Assembly (NCBI GenBank): GCA_963573385.1
Contig: CAUYLG010013698.1
Coordinates: forward strand, 1 to 64,000
Reading direction: 5' to 3'
Length of the DNA stretch: 64,000 nucleotides
DNA from: Cacajao melanocephalus
Taxonomy: Eukaryota; Chordata; Mammalia; Primates; Pitheciidae
The notes under the pieces were generated by a model. It saw only the letters and a list, made by a program, of their open reading frames with translations, did not search any database and had not been told where the DNA came from. The position numbers and the translations under genes were made by a program. Positions 11,811-21,585 of this stretch are shown here, piece by piece (positions within the stretch are counted from its first letter, which is position 1; every line of letters begins with the position of its first letter).

Positions 11811-12587
11811 TATTTAACTTGCATTTGTTTTCTACTTTTATATCTATAAGAAAATATATGTGATTATGTGGGTTTTTTCAAACAACCTAACTGAAACATT
11901 CATTATTAGGGTTGTTTAAAATACAGATTATGCCTGTATGTTTAATAAAAGATTATCACTACAAAGGTAACACAAGTAGCAGCAGATATCCACAGTCTAA
12001 AGTGTAGATAATTGTAAAGCTTAAAAGATCCATTTTAAGATAATAAGTAGGAACACAGGAATCTATGGCTTAGATTAAGTGAAAGTATACCTGAAATTGT
12101 TAACTTCTTAAATGCTTATAAGCCTCTCTCTTTTAAATGACAAATTTGTTATAAGGTCCTCTGTAGATCATCAGGCTGATAACCCTTTGATTTCTTAATC
12201 TTTGTAATGTTGCTGTAACTGTAGGTTTGGGATTAACATGATCTTGAAGGTTTCAAAATTTAATCAAAAAGCAGGGACTTATTGAGTGTCTGTAAGACGC
12301 TCAATTCTACCATATTAGAAAATTCCACTATAACAGAATTTGAAATTTAAACTTCTTCCAGTTGAACCCTACTCTTCAATACCTGTTCTGTATAAAACTA
12401 TCAGCTTTCCTTTTAATTGGTGTTAGAAAAAGCCTTTGGCTTATTCAAACAAGCAGTTATTATTAATTTTTAGGGAGTGTAAATGGTTGTTCTTTTTACA
12501 TATTTTAGTTGAACAAGAACAAACTAGGAAAAGAAAGGTGAAATATGGCTATAGATTAGGTGGATGTTAGTGATTTCAGAGTGCATT
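11811..12587. other. Unique AT-rich DNA
   Basis: No gene or confident repeat seen. Confidence 0.5.
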
Positions 12588-12680
12588 TTATATTTATTCA
12601 TCTATTCCACGTTTTTGAAGTCTCACTATGTAGCAAGTATAATGCTGTGCAGCAGTAATATGATGGAAAATAACACTATG
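12588..12680 (-). mobile_element. L2 3'-end fragment, antisense
   Basis: 'tttattcatctattccacgt' followed by 'gaagtctcactatgtagcaa' and 'gtataatgctgtgcagcagt' resembles the reversed L2 terminus. Confidence 0.55.
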
Positions 12681-13071
12681 TCTTTGAAGGGAGTTTTAGT
12701 AAAGGATTCAGGGAAGAGTGAAAGTGAGGAAATAATGAGTTCACTTCTTTAATATTCTAATATTTAAAAAGTGTGCAATCATGAAATACTATGCATTGTC
12801 TGCATAGCACACCCTTTTAGCTATAAAATTCTAGCCATGTACATTGTCTTTTAGTTATTTTGCAACTCCATAAATTGTTGTTAACTGATTAATAGGCAGA
12901 TTCTGTCATCTCTGGTACTTAAAAGCCTTCCCACCTTCAGCTTCTCCATCATCATGGAAAAACAAGTTTTACCTCTATTTGCACATTGATATCAATATAT
13001 CTTTATGTTATATAAATTTGGTTCGCTCTGGTTTCCTCATGAGTGAAAACTCTTTAACACAGGTTCATTTT
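12681..13071. other. Unique AT-rich DNA
   Basis: Nothing recognised. Confidence 0.5.
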
Positions 13072-13440
13072 TTATATGGTTTGGATTGCGTGCCCACCCA
13101 AATCTAACGTCAAATTGTAACCCCAAGTGTTGGAGGACGGGCTTGGTAGGAGGTGATTGGATCATGAGGGCAGATTTCCCTTTTGTTGTTCTCATGATTG
13201 TGAGTGAGTTTACATGAGATCTGTTTGTTTAAAAATCTCCCTCTTCTCTCTCTTCTTTCTGCTCCAGTCATGTAAGATGTGTCTGGTTCCCCTTTGCCTT
13301 TGGCCATGATTGTAAGTTTCTTGAGGTCTCCCTAGCCATGCTTCCTGTACAGCCTGTGAACCTGTGAGCCAGTTAAACCCCTTGTCTCTTGACCTAGTCT
13401 CAGGTATTTCTTTACAGCAGTGTGCAAACAAAATAATACA
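13072..13440 (+). mobile_element. MST-type solo LTR (ERVL-MaLR)
   Basis: A 369-bp LTR starts 'ttatatggtttggattgcgt' and ends 'aaaataataca'. Flanking 5-mers ATTTT (13067-13071) and ATTTG (13441-13445) are a near-perfect duplication. Internal landmarks match the other two MST LTRs, for example 'gattgtaagtttcttgaggt' and 'ccatgcttcctgtacagcct'. It keeps the 'cttcctgtacagcctg' block that the 9014 copy lacks, so the two differ in subfamily or by deletion. Confidence 0.9.
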
Positions 13441-13445
13441 ATTTG

Positions 13446-13841
13446 TATTTGTTTGAGAGTCACCATCTTACTCTTATTTGAAAGTTATCCTTTAACACAA
13501 TATATAAATTGGAAATGAGAGTTTGGATTTCAGAAGTTTGTTGATAAAAGGTACCTGAATTCATAAGAGCAGATGAGATCCCCCAGAGAAAGTGGTCATA
13601 GAGGGAAAAGAAAGTCGAATAAAGAATAGTGAGGAAGATTACAATTTAAAAAGCAGGATCTGGAAGGATTCCTTTTTATCAAACGTATGTTACTTATTTG
13701 AATTCCACTAAAATAAATGTAAGTTTTATTTCTCAATTCATATTAAAGTTTCTGGAGTAGAAAGACCTAAAATATATTGCTATAGAAATTTAGAATGCCA
13801 GATTTTGAAAGCAGAATTTGTAAACTAAGGCACATATAGAA
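13446..13841. other. Unique AT-rich DNA
   Basis: Nothing recognised. Confidence 0.5.
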
Positions 13842-13908
13842 CAGCTGTTTCAACCTTGACTGCAGATTAGAATTATGTGTGATTTTAAAAATACTGTTGC
13901 CTTGATTC
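13842..13908. mobile_element. hAT-Charlie non-autonomous element, left half (MER5B/MER20 type)
   Basis: Starts 'cagctgtttcaaccttgact', a decayed CAGTGGTTCTCAACC terminus, followed by 'gcagattagaattatgtgtg' and 'taaaaatactgttgcc'. It is the inverted partner of 14377-14445. The 8-mer before it (atatagaa) pairs imperfectly with gtctagat after 14445, in line with the nTCTAGAn target preference of hAT elements. Confidence 0.75.
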
Positions 13909-14371
13909 TGTCAAAGAATGCCCCATATGCCCCCAGCCAATAGACAAAATGAACTCCTTGTGGCTAAAAATGAGTTAAAATAGAACCATGTGGCTATAGC
14001 TGGGATGGGACCTCTCCTGGCTCCACTAGCTGTTTCAAAGAGACATCTTAAGAGACTTCTGGTTTGGGGCTTAGAAACCAATCAAACAGTGCTTACCTGC
14101 TCCAGCCAATCAGGGCTTAGCTATGTTGACCAATTAGCACCAAGCAAGTTTGAATCCTTCACTTGCATGAACAGATTTGATTGGAAACTTGCGTGGACAC
14201 ATTTGCTAGAAAACCCAGATTCTCCTTTGGTTCTCTGGAATGCATCTTCATTTTGTATGAAAGCGATGTCTCCCTTGTATATAAACTGTTCACTGGAATA
14301 AAGTCTCTTTTGTCCAAATTTCTCAAGACACTTTTGTTCACAATTTCCTGCCCAGAGATTTTTGTTTACCT
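13909..14371 (+). mobile_element. Unnamed solo LTR inside the hAT element
   Basis: A ~463-bp block starting with TG interrupts the hAT element. GATTC occurs at both edges (13904-13908 and 14372-14376), a candidate 5-bp duplication. The last bases are not the canonical CA, so the 3' edge may be off by a few bases. LTR-like signals include four CCAAT boxes, TATATAAA at 14278-14285 and AATAAA at 14297-14302. The 103- and 135-codon frames that cross it have no domain. Family not identified. Confidence 0.6.
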
Positions 14372-14376
14372 GATTC

Positions 14377-14445
14377 AGTTTGGGGTCTGGGCTCTGAGAT
14401 TTCTAAAGGGTATTTCTAATGTGCAACCAAGATTGAGAAGCACTG
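14377..14445. mobile_element. hAT-Charlie non-autonomous element, right half
   Basis: Contains 'gtttggggtctgggctctga', then 'taatgtgcaaccaagattga' and ends 'gaagcactg', the inverted copy of the left terminus at 13842. Together with the left half it makes a small palindromic hAT element. Confidence 0.75.
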
Positions 14446-16867
14446 GTCTAGATAGGAATAGTCAGGATGCTAAAAGCCATGAAAGAGATAATGAGGAATC
14501 CTTCAGGATATGGTATGGGAGGGGGATAGAAGGAAAAAGTCTGTTAGAAAGAAGATTCCAAGGAAATGTAGCTGTCTTCAAATGTTGAAGGATGTTCATG
14601 CAAGTCTTTATTCTGTTCCTTTCATGTAGAAATGGGACATTAAATGGAGATAGTTTCGGCTTACACCAGAAACTTCAAATGAGCTGAAATGTATTAAAAT
14701 TGCATAGATTTCTTTGCAAAGCAACTAAGTCAACACTGAGACATTAAGGGATGCTTAACATAGTTTTTCCTTTACTACAATATTATAAATGTGTCTGAAC
14801 CAGTCATTTCCTTCAAAGCCATAGATTGACTACACTTAATAGTTCTTTGAAAATAATTTGAAATGTCCTATTGAATATATTAATTATCTTTGGAATGTAA
14901 TACATACCTCATGTTCTCAGTTTCAGTCCTGATAAATCCCTTACTATGAGCTGTTTCTTTCTCAAGGTCAAGATAAGACTATTCTCACAAAACAGAAGTG
15001 TCTCAATCAGGTTCTTGTCACCAGTTAGAAAAAGGACTCCAAGGAGGTGACTAGGTAAATACCTTACCTATAAAAAGGAGAAGAGTAGAATGCTACTGAG
15101 CAGTGTATCCAAAAAACCTTCAGATTACAGAAGTTATGTTGGGATCATCCTTCATGGTAAAGAGATGTCCATATTGCTGTTCTTGTTCTATAAGAATCTA
15201 TCACAGGATAACAACAAGAAGAACGATAAAAACTTTAAGAATAGCCTGCAGCACATTCAACAGAAGGTACGTTGAGATACCTGGGCAGACAGTGGTACAG
15301 AGCAGAGAGGTGCAAGATATAATGAATCTTGGCAAAAAAACTCTAGGGACAATGATAAGAATTCCTTCTGCTGCTACATTTTTCCTAAGTGCACAGAGCA
15401 GAATGGGCTGTTGGGTTATGAAACAGACTCTTCTAGTCTCACCAGCTACTCCAGTCCTAATCGCTGTCAGTAGTGCCTCTACCTTATATTTGTCGCACAA
15501 ATAATTCACTTTCTTACTTTTCTGTTTTTATAATCTATCAGTCTATTAAGTTTCTGATTTATTGTATAAAGAAGTACTTCACATAGTTATTCTTCCCTCA
15601 TAATTTGCTTCTGAATTTGTATTTATTTACACATTTTGGATATTTCTTTTGAAATTTTACTTGCTGAAGTACTCAGACACCCTTTGGATGTTAATTTCCT
15701 CTATATTGACTAGTCTCTCCTTCTTAATTTTATATTGTGGGTTTTTTTTTTCAAAATCAACTTTTGTAGTTACATACTGCTGCATATTGAACGGTGCTCA
15801 GTAGAGAACGACTAACAAGATTTATGCTCAGCCTAGAGTAAAACTTACTAGACCAGCACACTACGCTCACTGTGTTTCACTCTAATTTAAGAAAATATAA
15901 ATTAAACTCTTCACTCATTTTGCAAGGAAAACAAATAAACCTATTACATTTTTAAGCTCTTTTTTTCCATTAAATGAATAACATGGTTAATGTTTTAAAA
16001 TTAAATTGTTGCTTTAATAAAAACATTCTTAGTCCAAATTCTATGCCGAATAGAGTCACTCATAATTTTATTATACTGTAAATTATTAAATATATTACTT
16101 GATGCTGACATTAATCTTTTGATGATAGATACACAAAATATGTGACAAAACTTTAATCAATATAAATACATATAGAATGGAAAAACAGATAACCCTTCTT
16201 TGGGCCCCCTCTGCCTTTCTCCCTTCCTTCTTTCCTCCCTCCCTTTTATGCTTTTACATATGCTTTCATTCCTTCTTTCACTGTTTTATTCCCTTCTTTT
16301 CTTCTTTTTCTTCAGTTTCTACCTTTTATTCTTTGATGTGTTTGGCCTGACTTAGAACAGTTTTATAAAAAATCTGGTCTTCCTGAAGTCGGCCTTTCTT
16401 TAATGGAAATATGCTCACCAATGTAAAAATTAGACACATTTATGTTATGAAAAACTCCTCTCTCAACTACTATTCTCCTGCTTTTATCTTTTTTGGCTTT
16501 TATAATATGAGTAATTACATCTATAATTTTAAAACACTTTCTACCTTTCAATTTCCATTAGGCTTGTTCATACCCACCTAGTTTGAATGTCTTTTTAGTC
16601 TCCTTTTTGACTTCTTGTGCTCCTTCCTCTTGTTTCCTTGCCTTCTGCATTCCATACCCAGAAGCTCTCTTTTTCTGTTTTTATTCTCTCAAATAAACTC
16701 AAGGATTCAATTTTTATTTTTAATCAGGTAGTTCAGGATTTCTCATATCCTGATAATTGATTCCATGTTAAGCTGCTTTCCAATTACCCACAGGTTACTT
16801 TAGTTTCTATGACTCCTTATCTCTTCCTTCCCATAGAGAAGCAAGTCAAGTTACTCTCTAAGACTAT
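14446..16867. other. Unique DNA with a stop-poor patch and a pyrimidine tract
   Basis: At 15090-15509 there are overlapping open frames on both strands (133 codons plus, 102 codons minus). Neither shows a domain, and both together suggest composition or an unrecognised old repeat rather than a gene. The pyrimidine tract is listed separately. Confidence 0.45.
16205..16330. repeat. Polypyrimidine tract
   Basis: Roughly 125 bp almost entirely C and T on plus (ctttctcccttccttctttc and similar), with a short interruption near 16248-16267. Confidence 0.85.
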
Positions 16868-17020
16868 ATCCTGACTTATAAATTGAAAAGAATAATAGTA
16901 CCTGCATCATAGGCTTGTTTAATATAAAATAAGACAATTCATTCACAGCACTTACAAAAGTGCCTGGCACTATGTGACTGGTACATGGTGAATGCTCAGT
17001 AAATAATACCTGATATTCCA
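16868..17020 (+). mobile_element. MIR SINE, 3' half
   Basis: 'aataatagtacctgcatcat', then 'cataggcttgtttaatataa', then 'gtgcctggcactatgtgact' and 'gaatgctcagtaaataatac' follow the MIR consensus in order. Confidence 0.8.
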
Positions 17021-18844
17021 GTTGCTATGGTGCTTGTGATGTCACTCTCCTAATATGGTTAACTGATTAGTTTATCCCTAGATTATAAAAATATTTTCTA
17101 ATTAGATTTATTGTTATAAGTTTCCTGTCCAATTCATTAGGAATTGTATTTAAAAAACAATCTTCCCAAAATGCCATTTGTATTATTTCACTCTATGCTG
17201 AAAAAATGCTTGAATGGGACTTGATTTCTGGTTGTCTCAGGTAACATTACCTACATAATATTTTTTTTTCTGATCATGGTGATACTTCTTGAATTCTCAT
17301 TTCCTATCATAAGAAATTCTAGAATATGCATATTTGATCTTTGTAATTTTTCTGTATTTTTAAATTGCATTTCAGAATAAGTTACTCTTCAGTCACTTAT
17401 ACTGAGAATATTTATTTAAAATAAGAACGAAGTGTCAGGAAGGAAAAAAAAGGGTAAAGTATGACACAGGGCATATTAGATATTTGTGTTGTTTGCAAAA
17501 ATGGGAGCAATAAAATAAATAAAGCCAGAATTATCTGGATCTCTTGAACTATAGTTTAAAATATTTTAGGAGAGAGCAGAGCCACTTAAGAAAAGCCATT
17601 GGAATATACCCTAATACATTTAATTGCTGGGAATATAGTTAAAATTATATAAAACAGGGTGCTTAAAAGGGAGGAGTGGTGAAAACTATCAGCAAATAAC
17701 AACAAACTTTTCATTTAAACTGGAGAGAGCAAATTGAATACCATATGTTTTAAAATTTAAGGCAAACTAGACTATAAGAAGCATCATTCTTTTAAAGAAT
17801 AAACACCCTTCAGTTAAACGATGAAACATGTTTTTGATTGTTTAGAAAATTTTATATTTTTAAGGAGATCTTTTAAGCTTAGTTTAACACAAATTTCATT
17901 ATATACTTTTGTGCATACATAAAATGGAAAATAAGCAACTAAATTGTTTCAAGTGATACCAAATTGGTAACATTCAGAGGCTAAATCATTTTTTCAACTC
18001 ACAGACAATGGTTGTGATTTTTCACACCAGATGGTCTGCTATGTTATCGAACGTATTGGTGATGTAGGAGTTTTTTTTTTTAATTCCATAAAAAATTAAA
18101 CTTAGCATTATGTGCTCTAAAACGGATTTTACAATTGTGCAGCGCTAGGAGGCTTTGCAATTACCTAGAGTTAGCCTGATTTTGATTTCTGCTACAGTAG
18201 TGTTAATAAACATTCCTAATCACTACATTTCTTATCTCTTTCTTACCACCATTTTGTTTCTAAGGGTTAATAGATTACTTCATTATCATGAATTGGGTAG
18301 ATTTAAAAATTGGAACTTTGTAGTCCGGATTTGAGGTTGAAGTATCTATGACTTGAGCTGCTCTAGTAATGAAAAATTAATGAGATTGTTGCCTTCCCAA
18401 CAGTGATAGTGAAACATCTTCAACTGCAAGATGCCATTAGATTGAAAGTTATAGCTCAATTTCATGGAAAAGTTGAAAAGCATGTCTTATTGTCCTTGAA
18501 ATTTGGTAAACTTTTTTCTATCTCAAGCATTTACCACATTCTCCATCTCTAATATGGGTATCTAATTGTTGCTGAATCTCTAGTTGTTGCTGAAATTCTA
18601 GAAGTAGAAACAATTCCGAGTTAAGAAATCAAAAGGCACTGAGTATTCTTATGGAGGACCAGAGAGCAAGCAAGTCAGCAAATAAAAACTTGTGGGTATT
18701 CATGTTACCTGCAACAAAGCACATAGATACATTGTCAAAACTGTTAGGAAGAACCTGAATTATATCAAGAACCCTAACCTTAGAAGTAAAATTTGTGTGA
18801 AGAAAGTTGGGGGTTTGTAGGAAGGGAAAAAAGACAAAAAGCAT
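17021..18844. other. Unique AT-rich DNA
   Basis: No gene. The small tandem repeat at 18566-18601 is listed separately. Confidence 0.5.
18566..18601. repeat. Two-copy 18-bp tandem repeat
   Basis: 'ttgttgctgaatctctag' at 18566-18583 is followed directly by 'ttgttgctgaaattctag'. Confidence 0.85.
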
Positions 18845-18935
18845 TCATTCACCAGCTGCTACATTCTAGGCATTATATAAATATTGTACATGATTTGCTA
18901 ATTTCATTCTCACAAAATCTTTGTAGTATAAGTAT
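18845..18935 (-). mobile_element. MIR SINE fragment, antisense
   Basis: 'cattctaggcattatataaa', then 'tgctaatttcattctcacaa' and 'aatctttgtagtataagtat' match the reversed MIR 3' part. Confidence 0.6.
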
Positions 18936-18978
18936 CATGCTCACTCCTTGGTAATGATGCTGCAATTTGTATAGATCG

Positions 18979-19051
18979 AGTCATCATGGTTGTAAGTAAT
19001 GCAGCAACACAATGGAAGTCATCATGCTTGTAAGTAATGCAGCAACACAAT
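18979..19051. repeat. 38-bp tandem duplication, two copies
   Basis: 'agtcatcatggttgtaagta' plus 'atgcagcaacacaatgga' (18979-19016) is repeated from 19017 as 'agtcatcatgcttgtaagta' plus 'atgcagcaacacaat'. Over the shared 35 bases only one differs. Confidence 0.95.
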
Positions 19052-19332
19052 ACTAGCATTTAAATGCCCAAACTTCCGTATAACTCCATTTTAGCCTAGG
19101 TCATTTTTTTTGCAGTTACAAAAACATTTATAATAAATACTATCAACTATTTCTACAATACCTTACCATTCCTAACTTACGTTAACACACTGATTTTCAA
19201 AGATGAGGTGGAAGAGAGACAGAATAGCCTAATTGGAAAATTCCTCTAGATGGAGCTATGAAGCACATCAATCCATTCTTTTAAGAATTGTTAACAACTA
19301 TTTATTGCATTTTCCACAAAGATGATTAAATC

Positions 19333-20490
19333 CACGGGGAGACGATCCAAGATGGCCAAATAGGAACAGCTCTGGGTGCAGTTCCCAGCAAGAATGCAGA
19401 GGGTGAGTCATCACCACTTTTCCAAACGAATTTTTACTACACATAGACCAGGAGATTCCCAGGCAGAAAAGCAACGTAAGTCTCCAGCATGGCTGTTTCA
19501 ACCTGTGCAGTGGATATCCACACAAAACCTCACACAAACCTGGGTGCCATTTCAACGGGCACCTGGAATGTCAGGGAGACAGAGTCGCTCATTCAGCAGG
19601 AAAAAAGGGGGCTGAAACACCGAACCAGGTGATCTGGCTCAGGAGGTCCCAACTCTGCAAAGACCAGCAATCTGAAACGCTCTGGATAGAGAGTTTCACA
19701 GCAAGCACAGCTGGACCTGGGATGGTCTAACTCTGTGGGGGGAAGGGTGTCCGCCATTCCAAGGCAATCTACCACTACCAAGGCAGTCTGCCATTACAGA
19801 GATAGTCCGCCATTGCGGAGACAGACTGCCATTACCAAGGCAGTTCTAACTATACCTCTATAAACAAAACTGCAAGGAAGTTCACACAGCAGCTGGACAG
19901 AATCCACAGCAGCTCTGCAACGCCTCTGTTGGCAGACTGTGACTAGGCTACCTCCCTGCTGGGCAGGGGATTTCTGATAAAAGGCAGCAGCATGTAAGAA
20001 CTTATAAATAAAGCCCCACCTTCCCAGGACAGAGCACCTGGGAAAAAAAGGTGGTTATGAGTTCCACTGCAGCAGACTTAAATGTAGCTGCCCAGCAGCT
20101 CTGAACAGAACAATGGAGCTCACAGCTCAGCACTTCAGCTCCTATAAGGGACAGACTGTCTCCTCAAGCAGCTCCCCAACCCCTGTATATCCAAAGAGAC
20201 ACCTCATAAAGGAGAGCTCAGGCTGGCATCTGGCAGATACCCAATGGGACACAATAAGAGAAAAAGTAACCGACAGCAACCTTTACTGTTCTGCAGCCCC
20301 CGCTGGTGATCCCCATGCAAGCAGGGTCTGGAGTGGACTTCCAGCAGTCCTACAGCAGAGGGGCCTGACTGTTAGAAGGAAAACTAAACAGAAAGAAATA
20401 ACTTCATCATCATCAAAAAGGATGTCCACTCAGAGACCCCACATCGGAAAGTGACCAACTACAAAACCACAGGTAGATAAATCCACGAAG
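19333..20490 (+). promoter_or_regulatory. L1 5' UTR / internal promoter region
   Basis: From the L1 start to the ORF1 ATG, about 1.16 kb and GC-richer than the flanks. It includes the YY1-type site at 19347-19357 and the 19-bp repeat array at 19751-19844. The 113-codon frame at 20113-20454 lies wholly inside the UTR and is not a gene. Confidence 0.8.
19751..19844 (+). repeat. 19-bp minisatellite in the L1 5' UTR, five units
   Basis: Units start at 19751, 19769, 19788, 19807 and 19826 (18, 19, 19, 19 and 19 bp). The consensus is close to ctgccattaccaaggcagt. Two units begin with CCGCCATT, which resembles the YY1 core. Confidence 0.9.
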
Positions 20491-21475
20491 ATGAGAAGAA
20501 ACCAGCACAAAAAGGATGAAAACAGTGAAAACCAGAGTGCCTCTCCTCCTCCAAGGGATCACAACTCGTCACCAGCAAGGGAACAAGGCTGAATGGAGAA
20601 TGAGTCTGATAAATTGACAGAAACAGGCTTCAGAAGGTGGGTAATAACAAACTTCTCTGAGCTAAAAGAACATGTTCTGACCCAATGCAAAGAAACTAAG
20701 AACCTTAAATAAAGATTTGACAAAATGCTAATGAGAATAAACAGCTTGGAGAAAAATATAAATGAATTGATGGAGCTGGAAAACAGCAAGAGAACTTAAC
20801 AAAGCATACACAAGTTTGAATAGCCAAAAGCCAAATCGACCAAGCAGAAGAAAGGATATCAGAGATTGAAGATCAACTCAATGAAATAAAACGAGAAGGC
20901 AAGATTAGGAAAAAAGAGTAAAAAGAAAAGAACAAAACCTCCAAGAAATATGGCATTATGTGAAAAGACCTAATCTACATTTGATAGGTGTACCTGAATG
21001 TGACAGAGAGAATGAATCCAAGCTGGAAAGCACTCTTCAGGATATTATCCAGGAGAACTTCCCCAACCTAGCAAGGCAGGCCAGTATTCAAGTCCAGAAA
21101 ATACAGAGAACACCGCAAAGATATTCCTCAAGAAGAACAATCACAAGGCACATGATTGTCAGATTCACCAGGGTTGAAATGAAGGAAAAAATGCTAAGGG
21201 CAGCCAGAGAGAAAGATTGGGTTACCCACAAAGGGAAGTCCATCAGAGTCACATCAGATCTCTCGGCAGAAACCCTAGAAGCCAGTAGAGAGTGGGGCCC
21301 AATATTCAACATCCTTAAAGAAAAGAACTTTCAACCTAGAATTTTGTATCCAGCCAAACTAATCTTCATTAGTGAAGGAGAAATAAAATCCTTTATAAAC
21401 AAGCAATTGCTGAGAGATTTCATCACCACCAGGCCTGCCTTGCAGGAGTTCCTGAAAGAAGCATTAAACATATAG
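20491..21475 (+). pseudogene. L1 ORF1 (ORF1p), disrupted
   Basis: ORF1p is the RNA-binding trimeric chaperone of the L1 ribonucleoprotein, with an N-terminal coiled coil, an RRM and a C-terminal domain. The ATG at 20491 opens a frame beginning MRRNQHKKDENSENQ, typical of older primate L1s, but TGA at 20590-20592 ends it after 33 codons. The coiled-coil part (about 20593-20960) is out of frame or interrupted. The last 171 codons (20960-21475) are intact and cover the RRM and C-terminal domain, including LQDIIQENFPNLARQ and LSAETLEASREWGPIFNILK. The stop is at 21473-21475, followed by a ~110-bp spacer to ORF2. No full-length product is possible. Confidence 0.93.
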
Positions 21476-21585
21476 AAAAGAACAACCAATACCAGCCACT
21501 CCAAAAATGTACCAAATGGTAAAGAGCATTGACACAATGAAGAAACTGCATCAACTAATGGACAAAACAACCAGCTAGCATTAAA

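Noticed and set aside
13990..14588. 103- and 135-codon frames
   Set aside because: They lie in or run out of the LTR and hAT element and have no recognisable protein.
15770..15895. Text resembling a small DNA transposon ('cagtagagaacgactaacaa')
   Set aside because: No terminal inverted repeats or duplications could be paired.
20113..20454. 113-codon frame upstream of L1 ORF1
   Set aside because: Entirely within the L1 5' UTR.
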